Below, piece by piece: positions 33,878 to 45,140 of a DNA stretch of 64,000 nt. Both the position numbers and the translations under genes were made by a program. The stretch is from Otatea glauca. Taxonomy: Eukaryota > Streptophyta > Magnoliopsida > Poales > Poaceae. Numbering within the stretch: the stretch's first letter is position 1; each line of letters opens with the position of its first letter. A model generated the notes under the pieces. The model was not told the DNA's origin and made no database searches. It saw only the letters and a list, made by a program, of their open reading frames with translations. Location of the stretch: the NCBI GenBank assembly GCA_036346275.1, contig CM070726.1:27377410-27441409 (forward strand), read 5' to 3'.

Positions 33878-34740
33878 GACTCGACGATCGTCGTTGTCGT
33901 TCCGACCCCGACGATGATGATCTCTATAGTCGTTGCGGTCGTTGTACCTTTGATCGCTTCGTGGACCGTGGCCGATACCGATGTGTTCGTAGTCGTCGTG
34001 GCGCCAGCGTCGATCTTCTTCGTCCCGCTCTTGCCGTTTGGCGGTGATGTCTTGGCGGAGGTTGTGGTTGAGATCTGGCGAATGTCTTCGTCTGGTTGTA
34101 TGAGGCGCCGACTGCCAATACTCCGACTGGTGGCTGTCCGACTGTTAGCGACGTGGGTAGCCGCGTGGGAGCGCGAGTGCGCTTCTCCTACTGGCTTTTC
34201 CTGATTCTGCTGGATGGCCGCCGTCGTCACCATGGCCTTGATCTGGGCTATGATCGGGGCCGCCGGGCTATCAGATGCAATCATCGGGTCCAGCATGTCG
34301 AGGAGCGTCTTGGAGGCGACGACGTTCTGCTGTGGCATATGGAAGACAGGTTGGTCTCCCAATCTGGATTGTTGGATGTCTTCACGGACATGGCGACCGC
34401 GAGATCGAAGTGATCGCGTCTGTGCCTCCTTACCCTTACGAAGAAGACGATCTTCCTTCGTATCTTCTTGAATCTCTTGCTGGCATTGGAGATCGGTTTT
34501 CTGTTCTTCTATCGCGAAGATGCCACGAAAATCGCAGCGATTCCTCGCGACGCCGACTGGTTTGCTGGCCGAGTCAAAAAGACATACCTGAGATGTATTG
34601 GCCTGACCTTTACCAGATTGGATCCGGTTTAGGTCTAGGCAGACAAGTTCTCCGCGCGCATCTGCGACGAAATCCAGGCTTCCAAAGCGGAAAGCCTGGC
34701 CGGAGACGAAGGTGATGATGATTCCGCTGGTTGTTGCCAT
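33700..34740 (-). pseudogene. gag N-terminal region of the Tat element
   Basis: A 346-codon frame beginning MATTSGIIITFVSGQAFRFG, then Gln/Glu/Arg-rich sequence and a serine/threonine-rich tract produced by out-of-frame reading of an arginine/aspartate-rich region. The last third overlaps the capsid frame at 33877, so a frameshift joins them in that area. Immediately upstream (34742 on) the element sequence stops, with no primer site or LTR. Its role beyond gag is not recognisable. Confidence 0.55.
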
Positions 34741-35027
34741 CGAGTATGTATATATATATTGTCATATAAACCAATGAGCCACGGTTTGCAACACTGCTGA
34801 CCATACTGTTTATTTTAACCATGCAGTTTGGTGGTTGTTATGATTTATGGCTTTATTCAGCAGTGTTCTAAATAAGTAGTCATAGCTTTTTTTCGATCCG
34901 AAACGCGAAGCTACGGGTTAATGTTTCGCTATATTAACTACAAGCATTATAGCTGCTATAGCTTGTAGTTAGCAATAATTCTACTATCTTACGTAGGTAC
35001 CTACAGGCCAAAACATTTGGCCCATCT
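34741..35027. other. Unassigned DNA between the truncated Tat element and the source copy
   Basis: AT-rich; includes AGTCATAGC and GCTATAGCTTGTAG words that form a loose inverted repeat around 34880-34975. No gene and no LTR homology to 22487-23066. Confidence 0.4.
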
Positions 35028-36070
35028 TGAAATCCAAAATTATTAGATTGCCCAAATGTATCTTTTATAAGTCTCAACTATGAGAAAATCTTATAAAATA
35101 TCTCATCTCACCCCTTTTCAATAATCAAATATTCATATTTCTTAGTGATTAAGTATTTGTCGTTAACAACATTATAATATAGTTATCATTTATGATGATA
35201 TGTATTATCATGTTTGTTGATTCCATATTTAACTCATCTTCTAATGATAAAAAATTAGTACCTTCTCAAGTACCATATTTTTATGATTTGTTTGGATGTG
35301 ACTTATATTATATACATATTTTTTTTAAAACAAAATTTATAAAAAAAACATGATAAAGGATGGCTTCCGTGATACTAACGATAGCTGTTATAACTTTTTT
35401 TAGAATCTTGCTGCGATGCAATGAAAACCGTGATTTAAATCCTTGGCTTTCAGAGAAGGGCCCTGCAAGGCATCAACTTCACATGCGAATATAAGTATCT
35501 GAAGAACATGTATATCATAGGATATAAAGCGGCAAAAGGCCAACTTGAATTTGTTCTACATGTTGTAGAAAATTCCCTTGCGCTGGAGGTGTTAACTGTG
35601 GAGATAACTCAAATAGTCCATGAGGATTTTTGAGCTCATAAAATTCTTCGAGTGACTATTTATAAATATATTGTACTAGAAGGCACCATATTTTTGGGCT
35701 CGGTATCACTCTCTCCGGTCACCAAATAGTTGTTGTTTTAGACATCGACACGATCTTCTAAATACTGCTTTGACCATTACTTTCTAGTACAATATATTTA
35801 TAAACCACAATAAAATTATAATATTATGAAAGTACATTTTGTGGTAAATCTACATATATGATTTTCATGTATCTAATATAAATATTTAAAAAGATATTGA
35901 CAATCAAAATTTCAAAAATTTGACTATACTTATATCTAAAACGACAACTATTTGTGACCAAAGGGAATATATTGTCCAAAACTGTCACCAAGGGTGAAAT
36001 TTTGTGTTATCTAAGACTACTTTGAGCGTAGTCTATGCAAGAAGCCGAGTAGTTTTCTAAAACTATAAGG
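35028..36070. repeat. Source copy of the 1-kb segment inserted at 29753
   Basis: Starts CTTGAAATCC at 35026 and stays collinear with 29753-30795 at a constant offset of 5275 bp. Flanking DNA on both sides is unrelated to the Tat pol. It contains the second copy of the Stowaway-like MITE (about 35703-35970). No coding capacity. Confidence 0.85.
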
Positions 36071-36521
36071 TCTGTAGAGCTTGCTATTTTAGTGGTAATG
36101 TTTATGTGTTACTTGTCTCATGGTTGGTTTTTGTTGAGAGATTCATGAGGGCGCGCTTCTAGCCACTTGTATTTGAGAGAACTACTGTAAAAAAATTTTA
36201 GCAATTGACATGTTCTAATTTATATTCACGTACCTACAAATATATTGTGATAATTATCAAGGGACTACGGATTAAGAAACATGTTTCAAGAAACTACAGA
36301 TTCAGAGCTCCTTTGTTCCACTAAGCTGCAGATTTATAACTCCGACTGGGCAAGTCGACCTGACAACCTGACATACATCCCATTGCTTGCTGTGGCCCAC
36401 CCAATAGTTTCGCATACATTTCATTCAATAGTGGAGCCAAGAAATTTTGGAAGCTTGATCAAACTTAAACAAATCTATATACACATCACATAAGTAAAAT
36501 GATAACTGCAATAAGTTTTTT
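36071..36521. other. No gene recognised
   Basis: AT-rich flank up to the copia LTR. The small frame at 36281-36493 has no domain. Confidence 0.4.
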
Positions 36522-38215
36522 TGAAGGACCATGTGGAGGTTTACCCTGATTTGTGATGAGTATTTGACTAAATTTGAGCCTAAGATGCTCTTGTTTGAGT
36601 TTGATTTGAAATTGATTTTCAAATGGAAGCAATTTGAGGTATTCTCTGTTTTCCCGGTGCTACCGGCCATGATAGCGCGGTGCTACCGGGCGAACGGTAA
36701 CACTGGTCCGAGGAGCGGTGTGAAAATTCCAGAGAGGGGTGTTTTCTGGTTTTGCGTTGTGCGGTGCTACCGGCCTGAGAGCGGTAGCACCGGTCCACCA
36801 TGGCCAGTGCTACCACCGGCCAGAACGAGTAAAAATAAATTTTAATGAGTGGACTTTGATGAATTTATTGCACATCTTTGTGGGCATTGCTATGTGAGGA
36901 GTTTCCTTATTTTTGATGGTTGCAGGTCGATGATGCTAGATCATGGTGAGGCGAATGATGACCGGGGCTAGGTGAGGAGTGTCGGAGGTCCAGACGGTCA
37001 GGGATCGTCGGAAGATGATCGGAGACGGAGTCGTGGCAAGCCGTGAAGATAAGGAACGGATGAGATGCTAACTAGACGCTGTGTGGATCAATGAGGACCA
37101 TTGGGTCTTGGTCTAGTTGATAGGTTAGCGGGTCTAGTTAGTGTGCTTTGAGAACCGGGCAAGAAAACCCATTATGTGTTGTGGATTTTGGGTTAGCCTT
37201 TGCATAACTGGTTGAGTGGGTAAATCCTAACCCTTGATAGATGCTCTAGGGTTTAGAGGCTCATTCAAGGGTGGTAGGTGGCCCAAGAGTTGTATAAATA
37301 GGAGTGGAGGGGTAGCCTTCCTCCTTGAAGGTTTTGAGGTTTTTGATGCTCCTTTGAGCTTTGCCCACATGAATATGAGGTTTTGTAACCTCTCCTTCCA
37401 GAAATGAGATGTTCTTCATTTATGTTCATGTTTTATTTCCTTTACGCATTTACATTACGCATTTAAATTACGCAATTTAAATTCCGCATTTACTTTCTTG
37501 CAATTTACATTTACGCAATTTGGATTTGCCTCCCTCCTTCTAATTGCTTACGAATCTTTCGCTGAGGTTTATGATTGATTCTTTCTTGAAATCATGTTTC
37601 AATCATCTAGGCTATCAATGTGTTCTTGTTGCAAGAAGTTAATCTTTTGCGTTGTTGAATGCTTGATCTTGTAGATTGCTTATCCTTGAGTTTCTTTGTG
37701 TTCCCTTGCTTTCTGGGACATGTGGGAAGTCATTCAAGATCACTTTGATCATCAAAACCCCACGAGCAAACCTTGATCGAAGTTCTTTCGATTTTTGTCG
37801 AAACTTGGTGTGTTCTTCCTTCCCAGGCAAAAAGGTCAGAACTTTGACGTCAATCCCTTGGATTGAAGGTTGGAATAAGTTCCTGACATCCCGAGGACCT
37901 TATCTACCAAGTTTCATTGAGTTTGGATCAATGGATCAAAAGATTCATCAATTTTCCTTTTGAATCCGTGCTGAAAACGCTGGTCATATGCCTGATTTTA
38001 TTGTAGCTACAGTAATCCTGTAGTACCGGCCCCAGAGTGCAGTAGCACCGGCCTCAGGCTAATTTTTGTGAAAATTGACTCTTTCGCCTCTATTTGATAT
38101 CTAAGGGTTTTGGCTTGCTTTCTTTGGGTGAAAATCTGCATTTGTGATCATCCTTAGAGAACATATTTTAATTTGGGATCATTCACCCCCCTCTGATCGC
38201 CATCTCAGTCTTTTA
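36522..38215 (+). repeat. 5' LTR of copia element
   Basis: Starts TGAAGGACCATGTGG. The same start is found at 48895 in the 3' LTR, and its complement ends the minus-strand LTRs at 39990 and 61806. It carries two clusters of GGTGCTACCGG / GGTAGCACCGG words (36657-36835 and 38016-38060), a TATA box at 37293, and a run of ACGCATTTA-like words at 37443-37530. The end near 38215 is degenerate. Confidence 0.8.
37293..37300 (+). promoter_or_regulatory. TATA box of copia LTR
   Basis: TATAAATA follows GGCCCAAGAGTTG. The same arrangement is conserved in the minus-strand LTRs at about 39368-39378 and 60790-60799 (CTATAAATAG on the minus strand), which supports promoter function. Confidence 0.65.
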
Positions 38216-38217
38216 AT

Positions 38218-38230
38218 TGGTATCAGAGCC
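38218..38230 (+). other. Primer binding site of copia element
   Basis: TGGTATCAGAGCC just after the LTR, complementary to initiator methionine tRNA. An ATG at 38277 opens the gag start (MDKYSTKP), cut off at 38354. Confidence 0.88.
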
Positions 38231-38354
38231 GATTTTGCTCTTTCATAGATCTTGACCGATCTCGAGAGCCATAGCGATGGACAAGTATTCCACCAAGCCT
38301 ACTATTTTTTCTGGTGTTGATTTTCCTTTCTAAAAATCGCGGATGGAGTCATAC

Positions 38355-41300
38355 TGAAGGACCGATATGGCGAACAGAGGGGGGTGAATGGTCGCAAATA
38401 AAATTTCCCCCAAAATACTTCAACAAAAACCTCGACAAGATCGCTCAAAAGAAATCGTGAAAAACCTGAAAAACTAGACAACTATGTGTACCCCAAGCTT
38501 GCATGGATAAGTACCATAAAATATGTGGGGATTTTTGAGTCACAATACTGGTTGTCTAGTGTCCAAGATAAAGAGGAATCAATTCAAACTCTTGCTTTTA
38601 GAAAGGACATCAATTCAAATCACAAAAGTCACTTTCAGAAAAGCAAAAGCAGGATTTCCAGAACTTGTCCTCAATGTGCACAGGAGGTTGGTGGGTTTCT
38701 GCAGCTCACAAAATTTTGAGACTTTTTCTCCCTATGAGAATCAGAGTCATGAAGAACTCCACCAAATTTCTCCTCAAAAAGCCTTACAGAAAAAACAGGA
38801 AAAATCTAAGAACACAGTCTGGTCAAGAACTTCGAGCAGAAAGTTTAGGGCTCGGTTTTCACCTCATGGCACCCAAACGGTGCAACAAGTGAACTCCAAA
38901 ATTTTTCTGCAAGTGGATGTCAGAGTCCTGCACCTCCTCCAACAAGAATCACTTGAAAAAGATTTTTTTAGATGTTTATAGAAATCAAACACTGACTGTT
39001 GCGCGAAGAACAAGTTCTGAACAAAGTTGGAACTTGAAAGAAAAGATGTTCTCTACTCAATCCAAGAGTGCAAAAGAGATGTAAAACCATATGAACACAC
39101 TCAAAACATCCAAGATCAGCAGCATTTAGGAGGGGAGGCAAATCCAAATTACATGAAAGTAAATTGCGAGAAAGTAATTGCGGGAAAGTAAATGCTGAAT
39201 TTAAATTGCGTAAAGTAAAGACATAATGTAAATGCGCAAAATAAATTCAGAGGTGGATGGATAAAACTTTCATTTCTGGAAGGAGATGTTACAAAGCCTC
39301 ACTTTCATGTGGGCAAAGCTCAAAGGAGCATTCGCAAACTCAAAACCTTCAAGGGGAGGAGGCTACCCCTCCACCCCTATTTATACTACTCTTGGGCCAC
39401 CTACCACCCTTGGATGAGTCCCTCAACCCTAGAGCACTCATCTAAGGGCTAGGATTAACCCACACACACAGCCATGCAAGGGATAACCCAAAACCCACAC
39501 ACATACCGGGTTTTTTGCACCGTTTTCAAAGCATACTACCTAGACCCGCTAACCTATCAACTAGACCTCAAACCGACGGCCCTCATTGATCCACGCGGCA
39601 TCTAGCTAGCATCATTTCCTTTCCTTGTCTTCTTGACTTGCCCGAACTCCGTCTCCGATCATCTTCCAGCGATCTCCCAACCGTCTGGACCTCCGACGCT
39701 CCTCGCCTAGTCCCGGTCATCCTCCGCCTCACCATGACCTAGCATCGTCGCCCTGCAACCATCAAAGATAAGGAAAAACATCACAAAGCAATGCCCACAA
39801 TGATATGCAATAAACCATCCAACTCATCACTACCGCGTCCATACGACCGGTACTGCCACTCCTGGTAGAGACAACTCAAAATGCTTCATTTTGAAAATCA
39901 ATCCAAATCAAACTCAAACTTGAGCACACCTTGCTCAAATAAAGTCAAATACTCATCACAAACATGGATGGACCTCCACATGGTCCTTCAATCTCCCCCT
40001 TGATGAGTATATTGACAAACCACACAAAAAGGCATAAATTTGAGTTTGAAGAAAATGAAGAAGAAAGCAATTTTTAGTTGTAAAGTCAAACTTGGTCCAA
40101 AGATAGAAATTAGAACCATGACCAAGTTGACGAAGAGGAATTTAGATTTTAGAGTTAAATTTAAGAAACAACAAGTTTTCAACAAAAACTCTAAAATCCA
40201 ACTAAACATGTCAAATGTGATTATGAGATTATGATCCAACAGAAGTAGTAGCATAGTTTTACAAAGATCATAATAACCAAATAAGCATTCACATTTTTAT
40301 CTTTTTAGTGATGCCTTTTCTACGTTTTCTCCCCCTTTTGGCAATATAGGCATCAATTTTTTTATGTATGCATGAAATGCAATCGAAAGAGCTTTGAAGA
40401 TTATCCAATTGATCAAAATGGAAGGATATTACACCAAGCTTGTCAATTTCAGAAGATGACTAAACTAAGACATGTCCAAGTGCAAATACGAGCTTAGTTT
40501 TGAATATTTCATTTTTAGCAAGATTTGACAAGTGCAACACTTAGCTTTAGTTTCAAAAATAGAAGAATAGCCACTACAAGGATCAAAAGGAAAACCTAGA
40601 GTTCAACCTACTCAACACTTTGGGGAATCTAGAAGAGCATACATGGTCCTTCGGGCTCATTTATCACTTAATGCAAATTTTGATTTATCATCATACAAGA
40701 CATAGAGGGGTGCAAATGTTTGACATTATTTGCATTCTTTACCCACATATGTCTTTGTTTTTAATTTATTTGCATTTTCTTTTGACAACTAATTGACTCA
40801 AGCCATATGCGACCATCTCAAGATGAACTCTTAAGAGGATGGTCTAGGTCAAACACGATGTATTCCAAGTTCATCCCAAGTGCAATGGGAAGCGGTCTTG
40901 TGAATGCAAGGTGTTGAGTCGTATGTGCACAAGAAGAGTCAATTTTGTTTAATTTTCATTTTTAGCACAATGATTCATGAGCAATTGAAGGACTCTAGCA
41001 TGGATCAAACTAGTTTCACCCAAGTTGCTATAGGGACTCTAGAGAACTCCAAAATTTCTCAAATTATGGCACAAACCTCTAGAGAAGAAAACTAGCAACT
41101 AAAAGCAACAAGTTTCATCAAGTTTTTCATTTAAGGCTTTTTTTTATTTTAAAGCTTAGCAAGTTAAATGAACTTGGACATATCTGAGCTAGTGATTTCC
41201 TCCATATGATGCAGTATGGTGTATAGCATGAAGAAGATATCAATTGTATAATAGACAAAGCTCATTAAACAGGAAATGCAGTCTATATGCAATGCACGAA

Positions 41301-41365
41301 CAGATTCTCAAACTCCCCTCAACAAATGAATCAATTTTAAGCTCAAATCTGGTTAAAGTTGAGTT
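38355..41365 (-). mobile_element. Inverted fragment of a related copia element (3' LTR plus 3' non-coding region)
   Basis: 38355-39990 is a 1.64-kb LTR in minus orientation: the plus strand begins TGAAGGACCGATATGG and ends CCACATGGTCCTTCA, with CTCCCCCTTGATG (complement of the purine tract) directly after. 39991-41365 is the reverse complement of the post-pol region seen at about 47515-48894, diverged by point changes. The fragment stops where gag resumes at 41367. Roughly 250 bp of gag is missing at the junction. The LTR differs clearly from 36522-38215, so it came from another family member. Confidence 0.78.
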
Positions 41366-41366
41366 A

Positions 41367-43907
41367 TTTCCCACCTCCGTTCCGCTCACGAGATTTGGAA
41401 GACACTCAATGCTTACCATGAGGGCACTACTGAAATCAAGACCGTGAGGTAGGATCAGTACAAGTGTGAGTACAACAAGTTTGAACAACACGCTGGTGAG
41501 AGTCTTGATGAGTATTTCGGTCGTTTTATCAAGATTTTCAGTGATCTTCGGGCAGTTGGTTGCATATACCCTGACTCAGATAATGCTCGATATTTCTTGA
41601 CCGCACTCGATTTGCGTGTTTGGGAGATGAAGGTGACCACCACTAAGGACACCACCGACTTATCGACTCTGAGTCTTGACGGGCTTTATTCCCGTCTCAA
41701 GACTCATGAGATCGATGTCGTCTCACGAAAGACGAAATCTCAGTCGATAGCCTTGGTCACCGATCCCATTGGATCTTCCTCTTCTGATTCTTCTGTTGGT
41801 TTCTCTTTTTCCGTCCTTTGCGAGCTAAGCGATGATCAACTGGAAAAATTCCGAAAAAATGAGCTTGCTCTTCTTGCTCGCAAGTTTTCTCATGCATACA
41901 AGAGGGTGAGAGAGAGAAAGAGAGGTGGCATGATCACATGCTTCGAGTGTGGTGTCCCCAACCACATTCGGGCTAATTGCCCCAAACTGGAGAAGGCTAA
42001 GAATGATGCCGACGGTTCAGCAAAGAACGACTACATCGATAAGAACCGCAACAAGAAGCCTCCAATTCGTGAGCCGACGCGTGAGAAGAACTACCGCAAC
42101 TTCTCTAAAAACAAGAAGCTCTTCCACCGCGTCCTCGCTGCGCTTGACGATATCAACCTCTCCAACACGGAGACATGGAGCGACAAGGGCGAGGATGAAC
42201 CGCAAGAGAAGAAGAGCGACGATGATTTCTCTGGCATGTGCTTCATGTGCTTCATCAGCAACTCCGAGCTCTATAGCGACTCGGAAGAGGTACCCTCCTA
42301 TGACCAGCTCAATGAAGCTTTCTGCAAACTAGGAAAATTTTATGCTAGAGCTAGAGCTAGGTGTATGGAGTTACAGAAGGAAGTAGGTACCTTGACTCGG
42401 GAGTTAGCTTCTCTTAGATCTTCTCCCTCTCGAGTCATTGATGACTGTTCTTTGTGTGATGCTCTTCTTGTAGAGTTGGAGAACCTAAGGACTATGCATG
42501 ATAGTGTGTTGTTTGAATTAGATAGTCCTAGGTTGAAGAATGCTAAAGATGATTCTATTGATGCTACTCCACTAGATGCTAGTTTTCTTCATGCTCACTC
42601 TACTCCATCATGCTCTAATTGCCCTAAATTGCTTGCTGAAATTGATGCCATGAGCGATCACCTTAGGAAGCTTTCTTCTAGAAACGATGAACTTGAAATA
42701 CATGCTTCTAAGGACCAAGTCAGCTCATGTGAAGGCTGTAGGCAACTAAAACTTGATAATTAATCTCTAAATGTCAAGTGTGCTAATCTTGCTAAGGACT
42801 TACTAGCTAAGTCACAAGAAAGTTGCTTGCGATGTAATGTGATTGAGGGGGACTTGGATAAAATCCAAGTCGAACTTAGGAAGAAGTTAGAAGACCAAGC
42901 CCATAGGATGAGAAATGCGTCTTGCATTTCTTGTGAGGCCCTCAAGATTGAGGCAGCCTTGCTGAGGGAGAAAAATACACGTGCTGAGAGAGCTCATCTT
43001 TCTGGTTCTTCTTCCTCTTCTTCCCCTTGTTCTTCTTGTGCCTATTTCTTTCGAGATTGCCAGTATCTCATGAGCACTCTTGAGAAGTTTGTTGGAGGCA
43101 AGAAGAAGCTCAATCTTATTCTAGACCAATCCAAGATTAGTAGATTTAATCAGGGTCTAGGATTTGATCCCTTTGAGCACGCTCGAGCGCATCCTCCCAC
43201 CATTGTGCGCGACTCCAAGAGTGGTGAGATTGTTGTAGCTCCCAGAGTGAGTACCACTGTGTTTAGGTCTGCTGGGGTTATCCATAGGACTTCTGACCAG
43301 AAGGGTGTTACTCCTGTTGTTTCTGCCTCTAGCAAGACGAAGTACACATGCACATTCTGTAAGAAGGATGGTCACCTAATAGATTTTTGCTTCAGGCGCA
43401 CCAAGAACACTCGACGTGAGCGTGTTGCTGCTCTTAGGGGAATTCAGGGTCATTCCCAGACTCTGAGTGCTCCTAAGGCACACACTGCTTCTAGACAGGT
43501 TAGAGAGTCTCCTGTTTTTGGGCAGCGTCCAGGACTCGGTTTTCATGCTGTTTCTTCGAGTTTTAGTCCTGGAGCTATTTGTAGTCAGTCTTTCCGCCGT
43601 CCTCTTGATATTCCTCATTTTTCCCATCGAGGTAGATATCAGCGGTGTGAGGTGTTTTCTTGTAGGAGATTTAGGCAACCTTACTGGGATGGTCTAGCCT
43701 TTGCATCACGGTGGGCCAACCCAGTTCCAGCTCCTAGATCATCTACTAGAGTTGCTACTGATCTTGTTAGTGTTAAATGTCAGAGAGATACTCAAGTTCA
43801 GTCTTCTTCAGTGGTTGGTACTCTGAGGCGTCGAGTGGTTCAGTATTGGGTCCCCAAGTCTTCACTCTATCCCAGTACTGAGTCATCTTTCTCTCTTGTG
43901 TCTTGAT
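41367..43907 (+). pseudogene. gag of copia element
   Basis: Gag core resumes with KTLNAYHEGTTEIKT-like sequence and continues after a frame change as YFLTALDLRVWEMKVTTTKD. First CCHC knuckle at about 41938-41981 (CFECGVPNHIRANC). A long charged, heptad-rich region follows with CX2C pairs (CSNCPKL, CEGCRQL, CISCEAL). A second CCHC knuckle is at about 43349-43390 (CTFCKKDGHLIDFC). The frame is cut by a TAA at 42761-42763 and reopens in the same frame. It ends at a TGA at 43904-43906 before the protease. Its N-terminal portion is lost to the inverted fragment. Confidence 0.82.
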
Positions 43908-44454
43908 CAGGTTCGTCGGATGGGGAAGAGAGATGTTTGGATTGTCGACTCCGGTTGTTCTCGTCATATGACTAGAGATTCTCGATGGTTCTCTTCCCTA
44001 GTCCGAGCCCCCGGTGATGAGTTGATCACTTTCGGGGATGGTTCTTCAGGTAGAGTCATTGCTAAAGGTACCATCTGCATTAATGACAATTTCATTCTTA
44101 AAGATGTTGCCTTAGTGAGTAAGCTGCAATACAATTTGCTTTCTGTTTCTCAGCTTATTGATGACTCTTTCGAGGTGAGTTTCAAGAGTAGCGCCTGTAG
44201 AATCCTCGATTCTTCAGGAAGGTTAGTTTGCGGGATTTTTAGATATGGGAGAGTCTTTCATGCTGGTTTCTTCTAGAGACTCTCTTCATTGTTTGATTAC
44301 TTCAGAGTCTCGTGATCTCTCCTTCTAGCATAGGAGACTTGGTCACATTGGTTTTGATCATTTGACCCGAGTCAGAAGCCATGATCTCATTCGTGGTTTG
44401 CCCAAACTCAAATTGGTCAAAGACTTAGTTTTCTCTCCTTGCTGACATGGCAAG
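43908..44454 (+). pseudogene. Copia protease and pre-integrase region
   Basis: Protease: VWIVDSGCSRHM (active DSG at 43947), then ELITFGDGSSGRV and LLSVSQL. A frameshift near 44260 leads to the GAG-pre-integrase zinc region (RRLGHIGFDHL), where TGG has become TAG near 44326. A TGA replaces an arginine codon near 44445. The Cys/His pattern is still readable but not in one frame. Confidence 0.8.
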
Positions 44455-45140
44455 ATGGTTGCTGCTTCTCATCCCCCAGTCACTGTTGTGATGACTGATG
44501 CACCAAGACAGCCTTTACATATGGACACTATTGGTCCAGCTAGAGTGCAGTCAGTGAGTGAGAAGTGGTATGTTCTTGTCATTGTTGATGATTTTTCGAG
44601 GTACTCTTGGGTGTTTTTCATGTCCTCGATGGATGAGACTTTTACCCATTTTAGGTGTTTGGTTCATAGGTTGTCTTTTGAGCTCCCTGGTGTCCTACGA
44701 GCTATACGCAGTTATAATGGTACGGAGTTCAAGAACTTCAATTCTCCTCTCCCTATGTCCCTCAGCAAAATGGCGTAGTGGAAAGGAAGAACAGAACCCT
44801 GGTAGAGATGGCCAGGACGATGCTAGACGAGTATAGTACTCCTATGAAGTTTTGGGCTGAGGCTATAGCTACTGCTTGCCATGTTTCTAATCCTGTATTC
44901 TTGAGAGCACATTTGCACCGCACTTCTTATGAGTTGAGGTATGGGCGAAAGCCTAATGTTTCTCATTTTCGTGTGTTTGGTTGCAAGTGTTTTATTTTGA
45001 AGTCTGGTAACCTAGATAAGTTTGAGTCTCGTTCTTCTGATGGTATCTTTCTGGGTTATTCGACTTCTTCTCGTAGCTATAGGGTCTGGAGTTGCGATGC
45101 GCATAGGATCATAAAGACCTGTGAGGTGACCTTTGATTAG
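44455..45140 (+). pseudogene. Copia integrase core, one catalytic Asp replaced
   Basis: First catalytic Asp in VIVDDFSRYSWVFF. The second motif, normally SDNGTEF, reads SYNGTEF: the Asp codon is TAT at 44713-44715. A frameshift near 44770 separates it from the Glu-containing VERKNRTL at 44778. The C-terminal part follows with FWAEAIATACHVSNP and FRVFGCKCFI. Even a corrected frame would encode a protein lacking one member of the catalytic triad. Confidence 0.85.

Larger units (their letters stand above)
22487..34741 (-). mobile_element. Tat-lineage Ty3/gypsy element (RIRE2-like), 5' truncated
   Basis: On the minus strand: gag, protease, RT, RNase H and integrase from 34740 down to 27886. On the opposite strand, between integrase and the 3' LTR, are two gene-like units and a minisatellite. 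An antisense ORF after integrase and a variable repeat in the 3' region are hallmarks of the Tat lineage. The 3' LTR and polypurine tract are clear at 22487-23080. No 5' LTR or primer site is found near 34741-35027, so the 5' end is lost. A 1072-bp insertion interrupts pol. Confidence 0.85.

Noticed and set aside
29753..36070. The identical 1-kb copies as the two LTRs of one element enclosing gag-RT
   Set aside because: No primer site or purine tract adjoins them, RNase H and integrase of the same pol lie outside, and the left copy interrupts the pol frame.
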